From Campylorhamphus procurvoides (taxonomy: Eukaryota > Chordata > Aves > Passeriformes > Dendrocolaptidae): 64,000 bases of DNA. Made by a program: the position numbers and the translations under genes. The DNA lies in NCBI GenBank assembly GCA_013396655.1, contig WBMV01004761.1:572661-636660 (forward strand). Reading direction: 5' to 3'. The notes under the pieces were generated by a model. The model did not search any database. It was not told the origin of the DNA and saw only the letters and a list, made by a program, of their open reading frames with translations. This document shows, one piece after another, positions 52,510 to 62,044 of the stretch; the stretch's first letter is position 1; every line of letters begins with the position of its first letter.

Positions 52510-53129
52510 AAAGCAGAGTCCTTCTTGTTTATATACTAGGTCTGCAGAGCACCCAAAACAAGTATCTTTGGGCTCAAGAGGGGATTTTATTTCCATGTCT
52601 CGGATATCAAAATGGGAATTGGTTGTCGTTATCACTCACAGAATCAGACATAGAATGCCTTTCCTGGAAAGAACTATCAGAAATCAAATGAAAAGAAGAA
52701 CCATGCTGCAATACACTTTGGAAATTATCATCAGTGGAACAGCTCTTTGAGCTGCACAACATGGCCCAGGTAGACCCTATAGTCCAGTGTACCAGGACAT
52801 TTGGAAAGTGTCATAAAAGTACTACTGTGTCCTTCTTTCCCCAGAAGTTGTTTTTTCCCTTATCTGTCTCTAAACAGATAAGGCGTCCACCCAGCTATGA
52901 CTCATATAGGAAGCCATAGGGAAATGCAAAAGTATATTGTGTTTTCACCTGATGGCAAGGAGGACAACACTATAGTTTTCTAGCAGCCTTCAAGTCTCTT
53001 TCAGTTCAGTGACTAATAGAAGTAGAGAATTCACTAAAAACACAATGCAACAGACTGCAAAGCAGAAAGCACATACAGTTAGGGAAGAATTAAAACTGAT
53101 TTTAATAACAACCATCAGTCCACCTGATC

Positions 53130-53141
53130 TTTTTTTTTTTT
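53130..53141. repeat. Poly(T) run
   Basis: Twelve T, with no recognised element attached. Confidence 0.85.
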
Positions 53142-53392
53142 CCAACCTGCCAGTCCAGGAAACAAGCAACTGAAACAAAGCAAGCAGAGATGTCCTACTG
53201 CCTTGTACTGTTATCACTCTTCTACTGCCTTCTACTGTCTTCTCTTTAGAAGACTGCCAAATAAGAGTGTCTCCTATTGTCTACCACTCAGTGCAGTTTT
53301 GGTGCTATGTGATAAAAATGCAGTGAGAAGGGCATTCCCTGCTTTTATTTGTCATATTTGAGGTTTTTCATACTGAACAATATTTAAACATT

Positions 53393-53413
53393 AAAAAAAA
53401 AAACAGAGAGAGA
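53393..53413. repeat. Poly(A) followed by (GA)n
   Basis: Eleven A, one C, then four to five GA units. Confidence 0.85.
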
Positions 53414-54889
53414 GCAAAATGCATTTTTTCCAGATTTGCAGAATGCAAAGGTAAATAAAAGTTTAGATAACGGTGTATGAGACAAATCTGCTGAGACTCA
53501 GTGGTAGCACACATAGGTGTGTACATGAAGTGCCACGTTCTAAACTTCTAAGCAGCTGGAAAACAGCAGCATCACAGAGAAATACCACTCTCAGAACTAT
53601 ATGAACAGTGCAGTTGGCTAAATGAGCACTCTTCTGAGAAATACTCAGAGGAGTTAGATGACTGAAAGCCTCCAAAACTGAAGGACTTTGAGGCGAATCC
53701 AGCTGATATATTTGTTACATGGTGCCAGCATAATTTCCCTGAAAGGCTAAAGAAAGAGGGAAGCATGAAAAGGGTCAGTTGGGAATATATGTGCATGTGG
53801 GGGAGGGGGGCAAAGAAAAGGCAAAACTAGCTGAGAACAGGCTCTATTTAAATTGCATACAGACCTCACACAAAGCACAGAGAATTGGTCAGTAGATTGA
53901 AGCCATCTGGCTGGAGGAGCCATAAGAGTAAAACCCTGCTGGAGATCTCCCCATCACATCCCATCATGGTCCAACATCAGAGCACAGCACGGGCTTCCCC
54001 CACTCCAAGCTCATGGAGTGAAATATGGGAAGATGAGCAAGAAGAGGATTGCAAAGTTCATCGCTATGACAGAGCCTCTCCTTTTTTCACAAAGCATAAA
54101 CCCAGCTGGCACTCTCTCCTGCAAACTATTTCAGCCTTGACTCTATGCTTTTTTACAAAAATACCACTTCCCTTAAAGCCTAGGTGTTTGATCCCTGCCT
54201 GGAACGGGCTGTCGGGCCTGCTATGCACTCAACCAGCCTCATGCAACTCTTGACCAGAGTGATTGATGGCTGAGCTTGTGGATCCTCCTGCACTCAGAGA
54301 CAGGGATGTGAAACTTACAAATGTCCACACCAAAACTCAATAAAGCAGTTTCTACAGAGACACATCAGTTTGGCAGAAGGAAGGACTGAACATGACTGGT
54401 TTTGTCTACACTGTTGCAAGGCCTTTCTAATAAATCTCAAGCTTTGGTGGCAACAAGTGAGAAACTGAGTCAAGGCTCTACGCTGTGCAGCCAACAGCAG
54501 AGAATGCTGATGCAGACAGCTGGCTCCAGGCTTCCATGACTCCCCAGTGAAAGACCACCCCAGGATTCTCCTAACGTGAATGAACCAGAGGACTCTGGGT
54601 TTCCTTCTGCTCATCCTCGCCATTTACAAGCACATCTGTTATTGAAGGCAAACTCAGTATTTGTTACAATGCAGACTGGAAATATCTGAAGATGCACCAT
54701 TTTTACCGTAAAAACATATAAATGTAGTTTAAAACTTATAAAACATATCTTGATTTATGTCCCAGATAAAGCCTCTGACTTTGTTTAATGCAAATTAACA
54801 CTGCTTGTGTTTCAGCACACTGGTATCTGAACACTCAGAGATGCAGTGGTCTTTATGCCAACCAACCCTCACAAATTCAATGTTTTTTT

Positions 54890-55120
54890 TATTGTGTGTT
54901 TTTCTGAAGCCCCTACTTCACCTGGGTTGGAATATCAAGGCACTTAACATCTGGAAAAATTAAAGCTTTGGAAGTCTGCCTGTCTGATCGCCATGGCGTT
55001 GTTAACAGAGTTTTTGTTCCGTATGATTCTCCCATGCAGCCCAAATATTAATTGCCAGAGATCAAATCCAGTGCAAGTGCTTCAGTTGTTTTCCATCACT
55101 TTGACTTGCCCATATGGAAC
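54890..55120. promoter_or_regulatory. Candidate conserved non-coding element with palindromic sites
   Basis: It contains CGCCATGGCG (perfect palindrome, 54989-54998), GTTAAC (55001-55006), AAATATTAATTG (55043-55054) and AGATCAAA (TCF/LEF-like, 55060-55067). The flanks are AT-rich and repeat-free. Confidence 0.28.
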
Positions 55121-58100
55121 ATTTCCAAAGCATCAAAAGTCATTATTATTTTTTAAACACTGAAAATCTCAGAACCCATCATTTGTGTATCAGAAGTGAT
55201 TTCCATTGATCCTAAAGGCTTCTCTCTCAAATAAATGCCATCACTGAAGTATTCCAGCTGATGTCAACAGTGCCACAGATACTGAGTATAAGAACAGTAG
55301 CAGTGAAAATATATAAGGAGAGTGGTGGGGGGAGAAACAGAACTGAACTTATCTTGAAAAAGGGAGTTGGATTATTTTCCCACTGGATTTCTCTTGTTTA
55401 CACTTAGCTTGAAATCTTGGAAGGAAATGTAATGAAATTATTACTTGGTTATTTTACTTTGAAAAATAGCTATATCCACTGGGAAAATAAGAAAACCTTA
55501 AAAATATAAACAAGTGAGTCGGTTGCTCTTCTACCAGAGTGCCATCTCTCTCTGCGCTCTTTGCAGCATTTTCTTCTTACCATCTCCAGCCACCTTTTCA
55601 TCCCTCTCCACACTTCCAATTATTAATTTCTGTCCCAATATCAATCTCCTCCACCCTCTAAAGCCTGTTTCAGGTGCTAGCTCTCACTTCCTCATGGACA
55701 CAGGCATTTGAGGCACACTGTTTGTGTGGAATGGGCCGGCCTTTCCTGATGAGAAGATGTGGCCACTCTCGACCAGAACATCCAATTAACACACATGCAA
55801 TGAACACTGCAGGAGCCTCCATGCCCTAACAGACTCGTGACATTGGACAATCTTCAGGGAAGTTCCTGTATCTCAGCGGTTGGTAGGACAAACTGTATTT
55901 TTGGTGCAACATGATTGTTCCTCTCTTCCCTTATTCAGATATAAGAGGGGTTTTGTCACTCTTGTCTTTTACTATCAGAAATTTCATTTGAATTATCCAG
56001 ACTTTTGTTTATGTAACTGTAAAATATTACTGTAATATGTGCTTTCTAAGCATATGGACAACGCAACAGGATAAACCTGTGAACTTGTGTTACTCTCACT
56101 ACAACTGAGTGTCCCCAGAACAGTTCTCAGGATCTGTAAGATCTAATATATGTACATACCTAACAAGTAATTTTGAAGACCTCAGTAATTTTCCCCATTT
56201 GAAATCCCGGATGATAATTGTTGGACCTGAACACATTTCTTCTGCTTTTGATCACCCAACATAGACTACAAGTTATAAAATAAATTCTAGACATTTTGCA
56301 GCCTACTCATCACTAGACTCAGCTTTCCTAATTTTTCAAGAAGGGGGAAGGGCTGTATGGATGCAAAGTGAGTGCTGACCTGCACTGACCCCTTCTGGAA
56401 AGCACCAAAAATGTACCATTGGAAACAAACCTGTACTGGTTCAGGGGGTGCGTGTGGGAACTACATGACCTAATAGCTTTTTCCATCTCGATTCCTATGA
56501 CTTTTAATCATTTTTGGTTGGAACAGCCTCAGCCTTCACAAGCTATTTGCATGGGTAAGGCTCTGGAACAGATATACATGTCATCCATTAGCATCCAGCA
56601 GACCAGAAACGGCCCAAAGGACAAGAAAAGTTCCTTCATAGCTGGAAGCAGAAAATAGTAAGACTTTATAAGAAAAATAGCAAAGCATAGTCCATTTCCA
56701 GAAGAAAAGAGAACACAAATTAGTATGAAAAGAAAACGAAGCCTTACAGAGCATCTACAATGCAGCTCAAACAAGAGAATGCAATTTCTTTGAGAAGAGT
56801 CCCATAAAATCTCTGGAGACCATAAGCAATTAGGTAAGCTTCGTATGTAAAATATGATACTTCTTTGCTCCTGAGCAGACTCACACTTGGGAGCACAGGT
56901 TTAATTTTTATTCAAAAGGAAAAGGACTAATTCTTCAATGGCCAGTGACATCCTGTTCTGTTCCTTGGAAATGTCCAGTTCTATCTAAACTGGATGACCC
57001 TCTGCAGTGCTGATAAATCACAGACCACAGCTGAACTGGTTTACAGAAAGAAAATCACTTTTTTTTCTCTCTTGTGTACGTGGACATAGTATTCAGGGCT
57101 ATATTTCTTCTCCCTTGAAAACAAGGTCTTGATGAAATAAACACATTCAAAAATTATCTGCAAGAAATCAGAAATATGTCAAATTTCCAAATTTGGAAAG
57201 AGATTATGGGCTTCAATTCAAATTGGCACTTGCTTTGTTTGTCTCCTTGGGACTTGATGGTCTGCACTTCTAACAGTTGTAGAAAATACTCATAAGACAG
57301 GAAAAAAAATATCTTGGGAGAAGAGACAAATCACTCAACCCAGAAAGTGCAGGTTTTCAAGAAAGCATCTTCCATCTTTGCATTAAATTACATGTCACGT
57401 AAATTCCTTTAGAGACAGCATTTGTTTGAAGATGAGGCAAGCAAGTGGAGAACTTGCTGTATTTGAACTATCACATGTTGCTGGCCCCTTTCTGTCTGAC
57501 CAAAAGCCACATTGCTTTTTAAGTATCAGCTTCAAAAGTCCCGTGGCATGGAGAAACTCTTGAAGAGCCACTAGCCCTCTGTCTACATAACTTTACCATG
57601 ATGAGCCAGCACTTTGCTTATCAATTGTTGGTTTCTATGCCATGAAGAGAGATACTAATTTAGCTTTCTCAGTTACAAGAGGCAAGGAAGCCAGCAGAAG
57701 AAGGTGCATTTACTTTACACCATTGAATAAACTCTCCTATTAGGTTGTTGCAGACCAACTCCTTTCACTAGGATAAAACTCACTTTATTAAGGGGAAAAA
57801 AAAAACCCAACTCATAAAAATGTGACATCACTACACCACTACACCACTGTGTATAGCGATGTTCCTTCTCCTCATAAGGAAGTGATTCCCAGACTGGATG
57901 GCAGTAAATATTTTGTTTGGCTCTTATGTTTAAGCTTTTGGACAAGTTAAAGATCACCCTGCTTCTAGAAATCATTATATAGCATAAGGCGGCAAGAGAG
58001 GAAGAGATCTCTTCCGACAAGCATTCTTACTCAGTTTGCTCTCTGAATAACCACGATGGCCCTTGTTTTCATTGCTTGGCATAAAGCACAAGAGCCTGGA

Positions 58101-59109
58101 CAGAAGCCCTGCCTTCATTCCCACTTCTTTGGAAAGTCCCACAGTTAAGTGCATAGATCTGCCACAAAAAAAGATTTGCAAACTAAATTGTAACAAGAAG
58201 CAAGTGTAACACACAAGAGGACAGAGGTGGAAGACCTACTGTGACAGGAAGAGCAAATTATATTTTACAATAAATATTACATTTGTGTCACAGTTTACAT
58301 TTAACACCACATTTTGGCTGTAAACTCAGGAAATGTACAGAGGATCTCAGATGAGCACTGTTGATCATTGATGGAATAGAATGGCATGACTGTCCATCAG
58401 TGCACATGACCCCCAAGTGCTTTTAATTTACTCGGTTAGTTTTTGTTTCCTGGATTTTTTTAAGAATTGAAGTGACAGAAAGCAAACAAGCACTTGGAGA
58501 AGTCCCATGAATGACCTTTGCCATCGAGTACAGTTCAGCTGAAGTACTCTCTTTACGAAGAGGCAGCATTACCATCTAAGACAAACTGTTTGCTGGTATC
58601 TGAAGTCCCAGCTGACTAAGTGGGCACCTGTAGGCTACCTTCCACCAAAGGCAGGTGTAAGAAGCCAAGAGATGAGGCATGCTAAGAAAGATGATGGGGA
58701 AAGTGACCTCTCAGCAGCCTGCAAGCTGCCCATGACCTGCAAAAGGTAAGTGTTATTAGAACAAAACCAGGAAGTGTTTAAACTGGGCAGAATGGTTACA
58801 AGAGTTATAGCCTGGCAACATGCTGCTTCAAATCTTCACCTGCTGAAATACACAAACCCCTATGGAAACATGCAGGGACCTCAGGATCCCTGGCACATAC
58901 GGATGTGGTGATTTTTTGAAACCAACCCCTTCCAGCTGTCCCACAGATGGCCTGAAACGCTCCTTGACAGGGAGCCACCCGAGAGCTCACCCAAACAGAG
59001 CAGCCATAAAGTTCCAGCAACACCACCCCTTGGTCTTCCTCTCACTGGAGAGCCAGGAGAGCCTCAGGAGCTCAGGCTTCCATTACACAAAGGCAGCAGT
59101 ACCTCCAGA

Positions 59110-59745
59110 TTCACTTCCATCCTCCTGAACACGAGGCAGCAGTGTGCCCAGCGGCCAAGGCCAATGGCATCCTGGCCTGTGTCAGCAATAGTGTGCCCAG
59201 TAGGACTAGGAAGGGATTCTTCTTGCTGGTGAGGCTGTACCTTGAGTGGTGTGTCCAGTCCTGGGCCCCTCAGTTCAGGAAGGACATTGAGGTGCTGGAG
59301 TGTGTCCAGGGAAGGGCAGTGGGGAAGGGTCTGGAGCACCAGTCGTGTGAGGAGTGGCTGAGGGAGCTGGGGGTGTTTAGCCTGGAGAAAAGGAGGGTCA
59401 GGGGGAACTTACCACTCTCTGCAACTACCTCAGAGGAGGCTGCAGCCACGCTGGGGACAGCATCTTATCCCAGGCAACAAATGGCAGGACTAGAGGGCAC
59501 AGCCTCAAGCTGCACCAGGGCAGCTTTAGTTTGGACATCAGAAGGGATTTATTCACAGAAAAGCGTGATTAGACATTCGAACGGGGGCACACTCCCCGGA
59601 GGTGTTCAAGGAAAAGACTGGTCGTGGCACTTAACAGTGCCGTGGTCTAATTGACACGGTGGTGTGGTGTGGTGTGGCCACAGGAAGGACTTGACGACCT
59701 CACAGGTCTTTCCCAGCCTAACTGGTTCTGGGGTTCTGCGATACC
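59110..59745 (+). mobile_element. CR1 LINE, 5'-truncated copy with 3' end
   Basis: The frame open at 59142-59654 retains the C-terminal CR1 ORF2 signature: LEWCVQSWAPQ, DIEVLECVQGRA, GLEHQSCEEWLRELG and FSLEKRRVRG, all characteristic of chicken-repeat-1 reverse-transcriptase proteins. It is followed by the CR1 3' tail (GCCGTGGTCTAATTGACACGG, then AGGTCTTTCCCAGCCTAACTG). It ends with a decayed terminal repeat of the TTCTRTGAT type near 59728-59742. Typical 5' truncation leaves about 0.64 kb. It carries a local (GGTGT)n expansion at 59658-59677. It ends roughly 100 bp before the CpG-rich start of MRPS18A. Confidence 0.93.
59658..59677 (+). repeat. (GGTGT)n pentamer run inside the CR1 tail
   Basis: Three to four copies of GGTGT replace what is normally a single ACGGTGGTGTT-type segment of the CR1 tail. 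This is a small local slippage expansion. Confidence 0.7.
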
Positions 59746-59759
59746 AAGCTGACAGAAAC

Positions 59760-59845
59760 TCAAAAAAAAAAGGAAAAAACCACAAAACAAAACAAAATAA
59801 AATAACAAAATAACAAAAAAAACCCACACAACAAAATAATTAAGG
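59760..59845 (+). repeat. A-rich low-complexity tract
   Basis: A continuous A/C-rich stretch (CAAAACAAAACAAAATAAAA pattern) lies between the CR1 3' end and the first CpGs of MRPS18A. CR1 elements do not carry poly(A) tails, so this is either an independent tract, the tail of another retrocopy, or an assembly artefact next to the N. Confidence 0.85.
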
Positions 59846-59925
59846 ACAACCACCCGTGGCGCAGCTGGTGGGCAGGGGCGCGCACACACACACCCACACN
59901 CCGCCCGCCCGCGGCCTCCGACACG
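59844..59925 (+). other. MRPS18A: MRPS18A exon 1, 3' part, with compromised 5' end
   Basis: The donor is ACACG|GTGAG at 59925/59926. The last base plus the first two of exon 2 form a valine codon, as in the mammalian gene. Upstream in the same frame the sequence stays open to a TAA at 59841-59843. It passes through the N at 59900 and a CA run that would encode alternating His and Thr, which is not plausible for this protein. The codons at 59856-59873 read V-A-Q-L-V-G, reminiscent of an MA-x-L-type start but with GTG where ATG would be expected. Either sequence is missing or wrong around the N, or the true start lies in an unassembled GC-rich segment. Confidence 0.7.
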
Positions 59926-59990
59926 GTGAGTCCCGGCGCCGCCCTGCCCCGCCCGCCGACCGGGGGCTGGGGTGGCTGCAGTTCGCTCTC
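59850..59990 (+). promoter_or_regulatory. CpG-rich 5' end of MRPS18A (presumed promoter-proximal region)
   Basis: CpGs are dense here and into intron 1 (CCGCCCGCCCGCGG, GGCGCCGCCCTG), typical of a housekeeping promoter or first exon. No TATA box is evident. The block stops abruptly upstream at an A-rich tract and a CR1 element, so most of the usual CpG island is absent from this assembly. No transcription start can be placed. Confidence 0.45.
59883..59899 (+). repeat. Short CA-rich run adjoining an ambiguous base
   Basis: CACACACACACCCACAC runs directly into the N at 59900. It makes MRPS18A exon 1 read as His/Thr repeats and marks the least reliable spot in the window. Confidence 0.8.
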
Positions 59991-62044
59991 TCCCAGCCCC
60001 CCAAATGCTGCTTGTGACCGAGCCTCATTGTGCTCTCCCGTGTCTCTCTTTTCTTTTTTGCAGTCGTGGAGGTGACTGAAGGCAACACGACCACAGTAAG
60101 TCCCCTGCACCCGTTCTACTTGGTAGCTGCCTGTGCCGGCGCTTCTCCTTCCTTCAGCCTCCGGGCATGAATGCGCGTGTCCCTGTGTGTCTGTGCCCGC
60201 CCTTCGCCACCTTTCCTGTGGATGTGGAGACAAGTCCAAGGTCGGAGTGTGTTGGGAGTGCAGGTGTTGGGTTTGGCTGCCCGCGGCTGGGATTGGCCCC
60301 CTTCTGCTGGTGACAGGGGCCCATGAGCACCACACCCCTCACCACAGGCCTGGAAAAGCCATTCAGAGACATTCAGAACCCAAAACACCGCATTCTTCAG
60401 AGGGTTCGTTTCCCAAACTGGTGGCACCTGACGCTGTTGTGAGTACAGGCACAACAGAGTGGCTTTGTCACTCCATCCTGGGCTGCCTCTGTGCCAGCTG
60501 TGTGCCAGGCACGTCTCTTTTGGTCTGTGTTGTGTTTACCACTGCCTGTGCCATGCTGACCGCATGTGATACAAATCTTGCATCTTACAACACACGTGGT
60601 AAGAAAAAAAATTCAGTGGAAGAGGTGTTTTCAAAGGAAGACCTTAAATACTAATGGAAAACAAGCCCTGAAAATAAAACAGGAGGCCTGAAGTAACTGC
60701 TAAAGAAGAGCATCTTATCAGCTACAGTTTAAGACAGGAAGGAAAAGATTAAAGCAGTATAATTAGAATTTTGCCATCACCAGACAAGAAAGACATAAAT
60801 GCAGGATATGAAATCTTTCTGCCAGTTCAGCTGGATGCCAATTTCCCGTGCACACTTACAAAAAATGTCATGCTTTTCTCTTCCCAGGTTTTCAGGCACA
60901 GAACCTGATGGTTTCTTAAAAGCAACCTTGCATTCAGCTCAAGTTTCTTTTCAAATTCTCCAATGCTTGTGCTGTTTGAGCCTGTCAGGTGCTCAGAATC
61001 TGGATTTACTCTTAATTTGACCAGAGGAAACTTGCAAAATATTTTGGAGATAAAAAAAGGCTTAGTTTTATTATTTTTTCTGTCCATTTGGCTGCAATTT
61101 GAGATAGCTCTTGCTTTTATTAGTAAGCTCTCAAGGAAAAAAAAGGACAAGTGCACCTGTAGAGACTTCACATTCCTATATTCCTAACATATCTACATTC
61201 AGAAAAAAAATTTGTCACGTTCTTCCTTTACACACTTTCTACATATCTTTTCATTTTACTTATGAGAATCCTTGAGTGTTAGACATCACCACTTTGTAGT
61301 GACATAGAAAAGATCCTTTTATAATCTCCTAAAAGAATTGTCTAGTGACTTAAATTGGATAAAATATTGGTGTATTTAAGAAAAAAAGAAAACCACAAAC
61401 CTCACAGATACCTCCTAGCAATCCTGTCTTAAATTTAACTTTTGCTCAGAATTTTCCCTGTTGGTGATTTATAATCCAGCAAACTCCTGCATGTTTTTTC
61501 CATCATGTGCACCTGCTATTCTATGACATTCTTGTATTCCCAGAAAACAAATTTTTTTAAAGGTTTTGGTTAAATGGACATTACAGCTCCAAGGCATGGT
61601 GTTTCCAAAGAGCACTGCAATAAACAGAATTCATGTGAATATGAGAACTTCACACTGACTGTCAACTAGCTTATGTTCAGTAAAACAAACACAAGAATTT
61701 ATGGAAGGGTTTTTTGTGCCCTTTGGATTTGTTCTTCTCCCCAGAGTCTGTGGTATAGATATAGCAAAGTACTTGGTATATGTGTATAAAAGTGAGTTGA
61801 ATAATGCCAATACTGCTCCCCTTTTATCTGCAGAGAACTGGTCAACATATTGTGGGCTTGATGAAAAGTATTCCTCGAGTCGCAGGTAGAGTTCTAAGGT
61901 ATGCCTAATCACTGTAATATCCTTTGAATTGCTTCTTAGATTGAAGGGAGAATTACAGAGGATGCTCCAGCACCAACTCCTCCAAATCCCTCTGGCCAGT
62001 GTCCCATCTGTCGCTGGAACCTGAAGCATAAGTATGATTATGTG
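59901..62044 (+). CDS. MRPS18A: Mitochondrial small ribosomal subunit protein S18A (mS40), 5' and 3' partial, exons 1-3
   Basis: Three spliced pieces read in one frame. The end of exon 1 gives PPARGLRH plus one base. Exon 2 completes V and gives [10 protein letters not shown]. Exon 3 gives IEGRIT, then a proline/alanine-rich link, then [19 protein letters not shown]. This is the N-terminal half of vertebrate MRPS18A, where PARG, EGKTTT-IEGRIT and [17 protein letters not shown] are hallmarks. The product is one of three S18-type proteins (S18A, B, C) of the mitochondrial small ribosomal subunit in the matrix; its N-terminus serves as the import signal. The CPIC pair (62000-62011) is the first half of the S18-family zinc-binding cysteine set. 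The second half and the rest of the S18 fold must lie beyond base 64000; I found no fourth exon before the window end. No in-frame ATG is present for exon 1, where an N interrupts the sequence. Identity is very secure; the 5' boundary is not. Confidence 0.95.
60064..60095 (+). other. MRPS18A: MRPS18A exon 2 (32 nt)
   Basis: It is bounded by a pyrimidine-rich acceptor ending TTTTTTGCAG and a donor ACA|GTAAGT. It finishes a split valine codon and encodes [10 protein letters not shown], matching the family stretch just before IEGRIT. Intron 1 is only 138 bp (59926-60063). The exon starts in phase 1 and ends in phase 0. Confidence 0.9.
61940..62044 (+). other. MRPS18A: MRPS18A exon 3
   Basis: The acceptor GCTTCTTAG precedes ATT (Ile). 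The exon encodes IEGRIT, an acidic/Ala/Pro linker, then the strongly conserved [17 protein letters not shown]. The preferred donor is GTG|GTAAGT at 62044/62045. A second GT three bases upstream (62042-62043) makes a tandem GTNGTN donor that would drop one valine. Intron 2 (60096-61939) is about 1.8 kb with no recognised repeat. Confidence 0.93.

Larger units (their letters stand above)
32662..59109. other. Gene-free stretch with scattered enhancer candidates
   Basis: It contains the tandem repeat at 33489, the RCGTG cluster near 36 kb, and the candidate elements at 37.8, 45.8, 50.0 and 54.9 kb. An inverted pair of NK2-like sites, CCAAGTGCTT/AAGCACTTGG, lies at 58413-58497. The longest frame (52139-52750, 203 codons) has no recognisable domain. 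No host exon was seen. Confidence 0.5.

Noticed and set aside
52638..52740. Possible CR1 3' end (CACAGAATCAGACATAGAATG)
   Set aside because: It begins like a CR1 reverse-strand terminus, but the following text does not match the conserved GGAAAAGACC/ATCATCGAG segment well enough.
52139..52750. Longest + strand open frame (203 codons), preceded by an acceptor-like TTTGCAG
   Set aside because: It has no recognisable domain and an irregular composition, and an AC microsatellite lies inside it. One frame of this length in 64 kb of AT-rich sequence is close to chance expectation.
59760..60335. 191-codon open frame on the - strand across the MRPS18A start
   Set aside because: It is antisense to the real exons, runs through the A-rich tract (poly-F/L) and the N, and is a compositional shadow.
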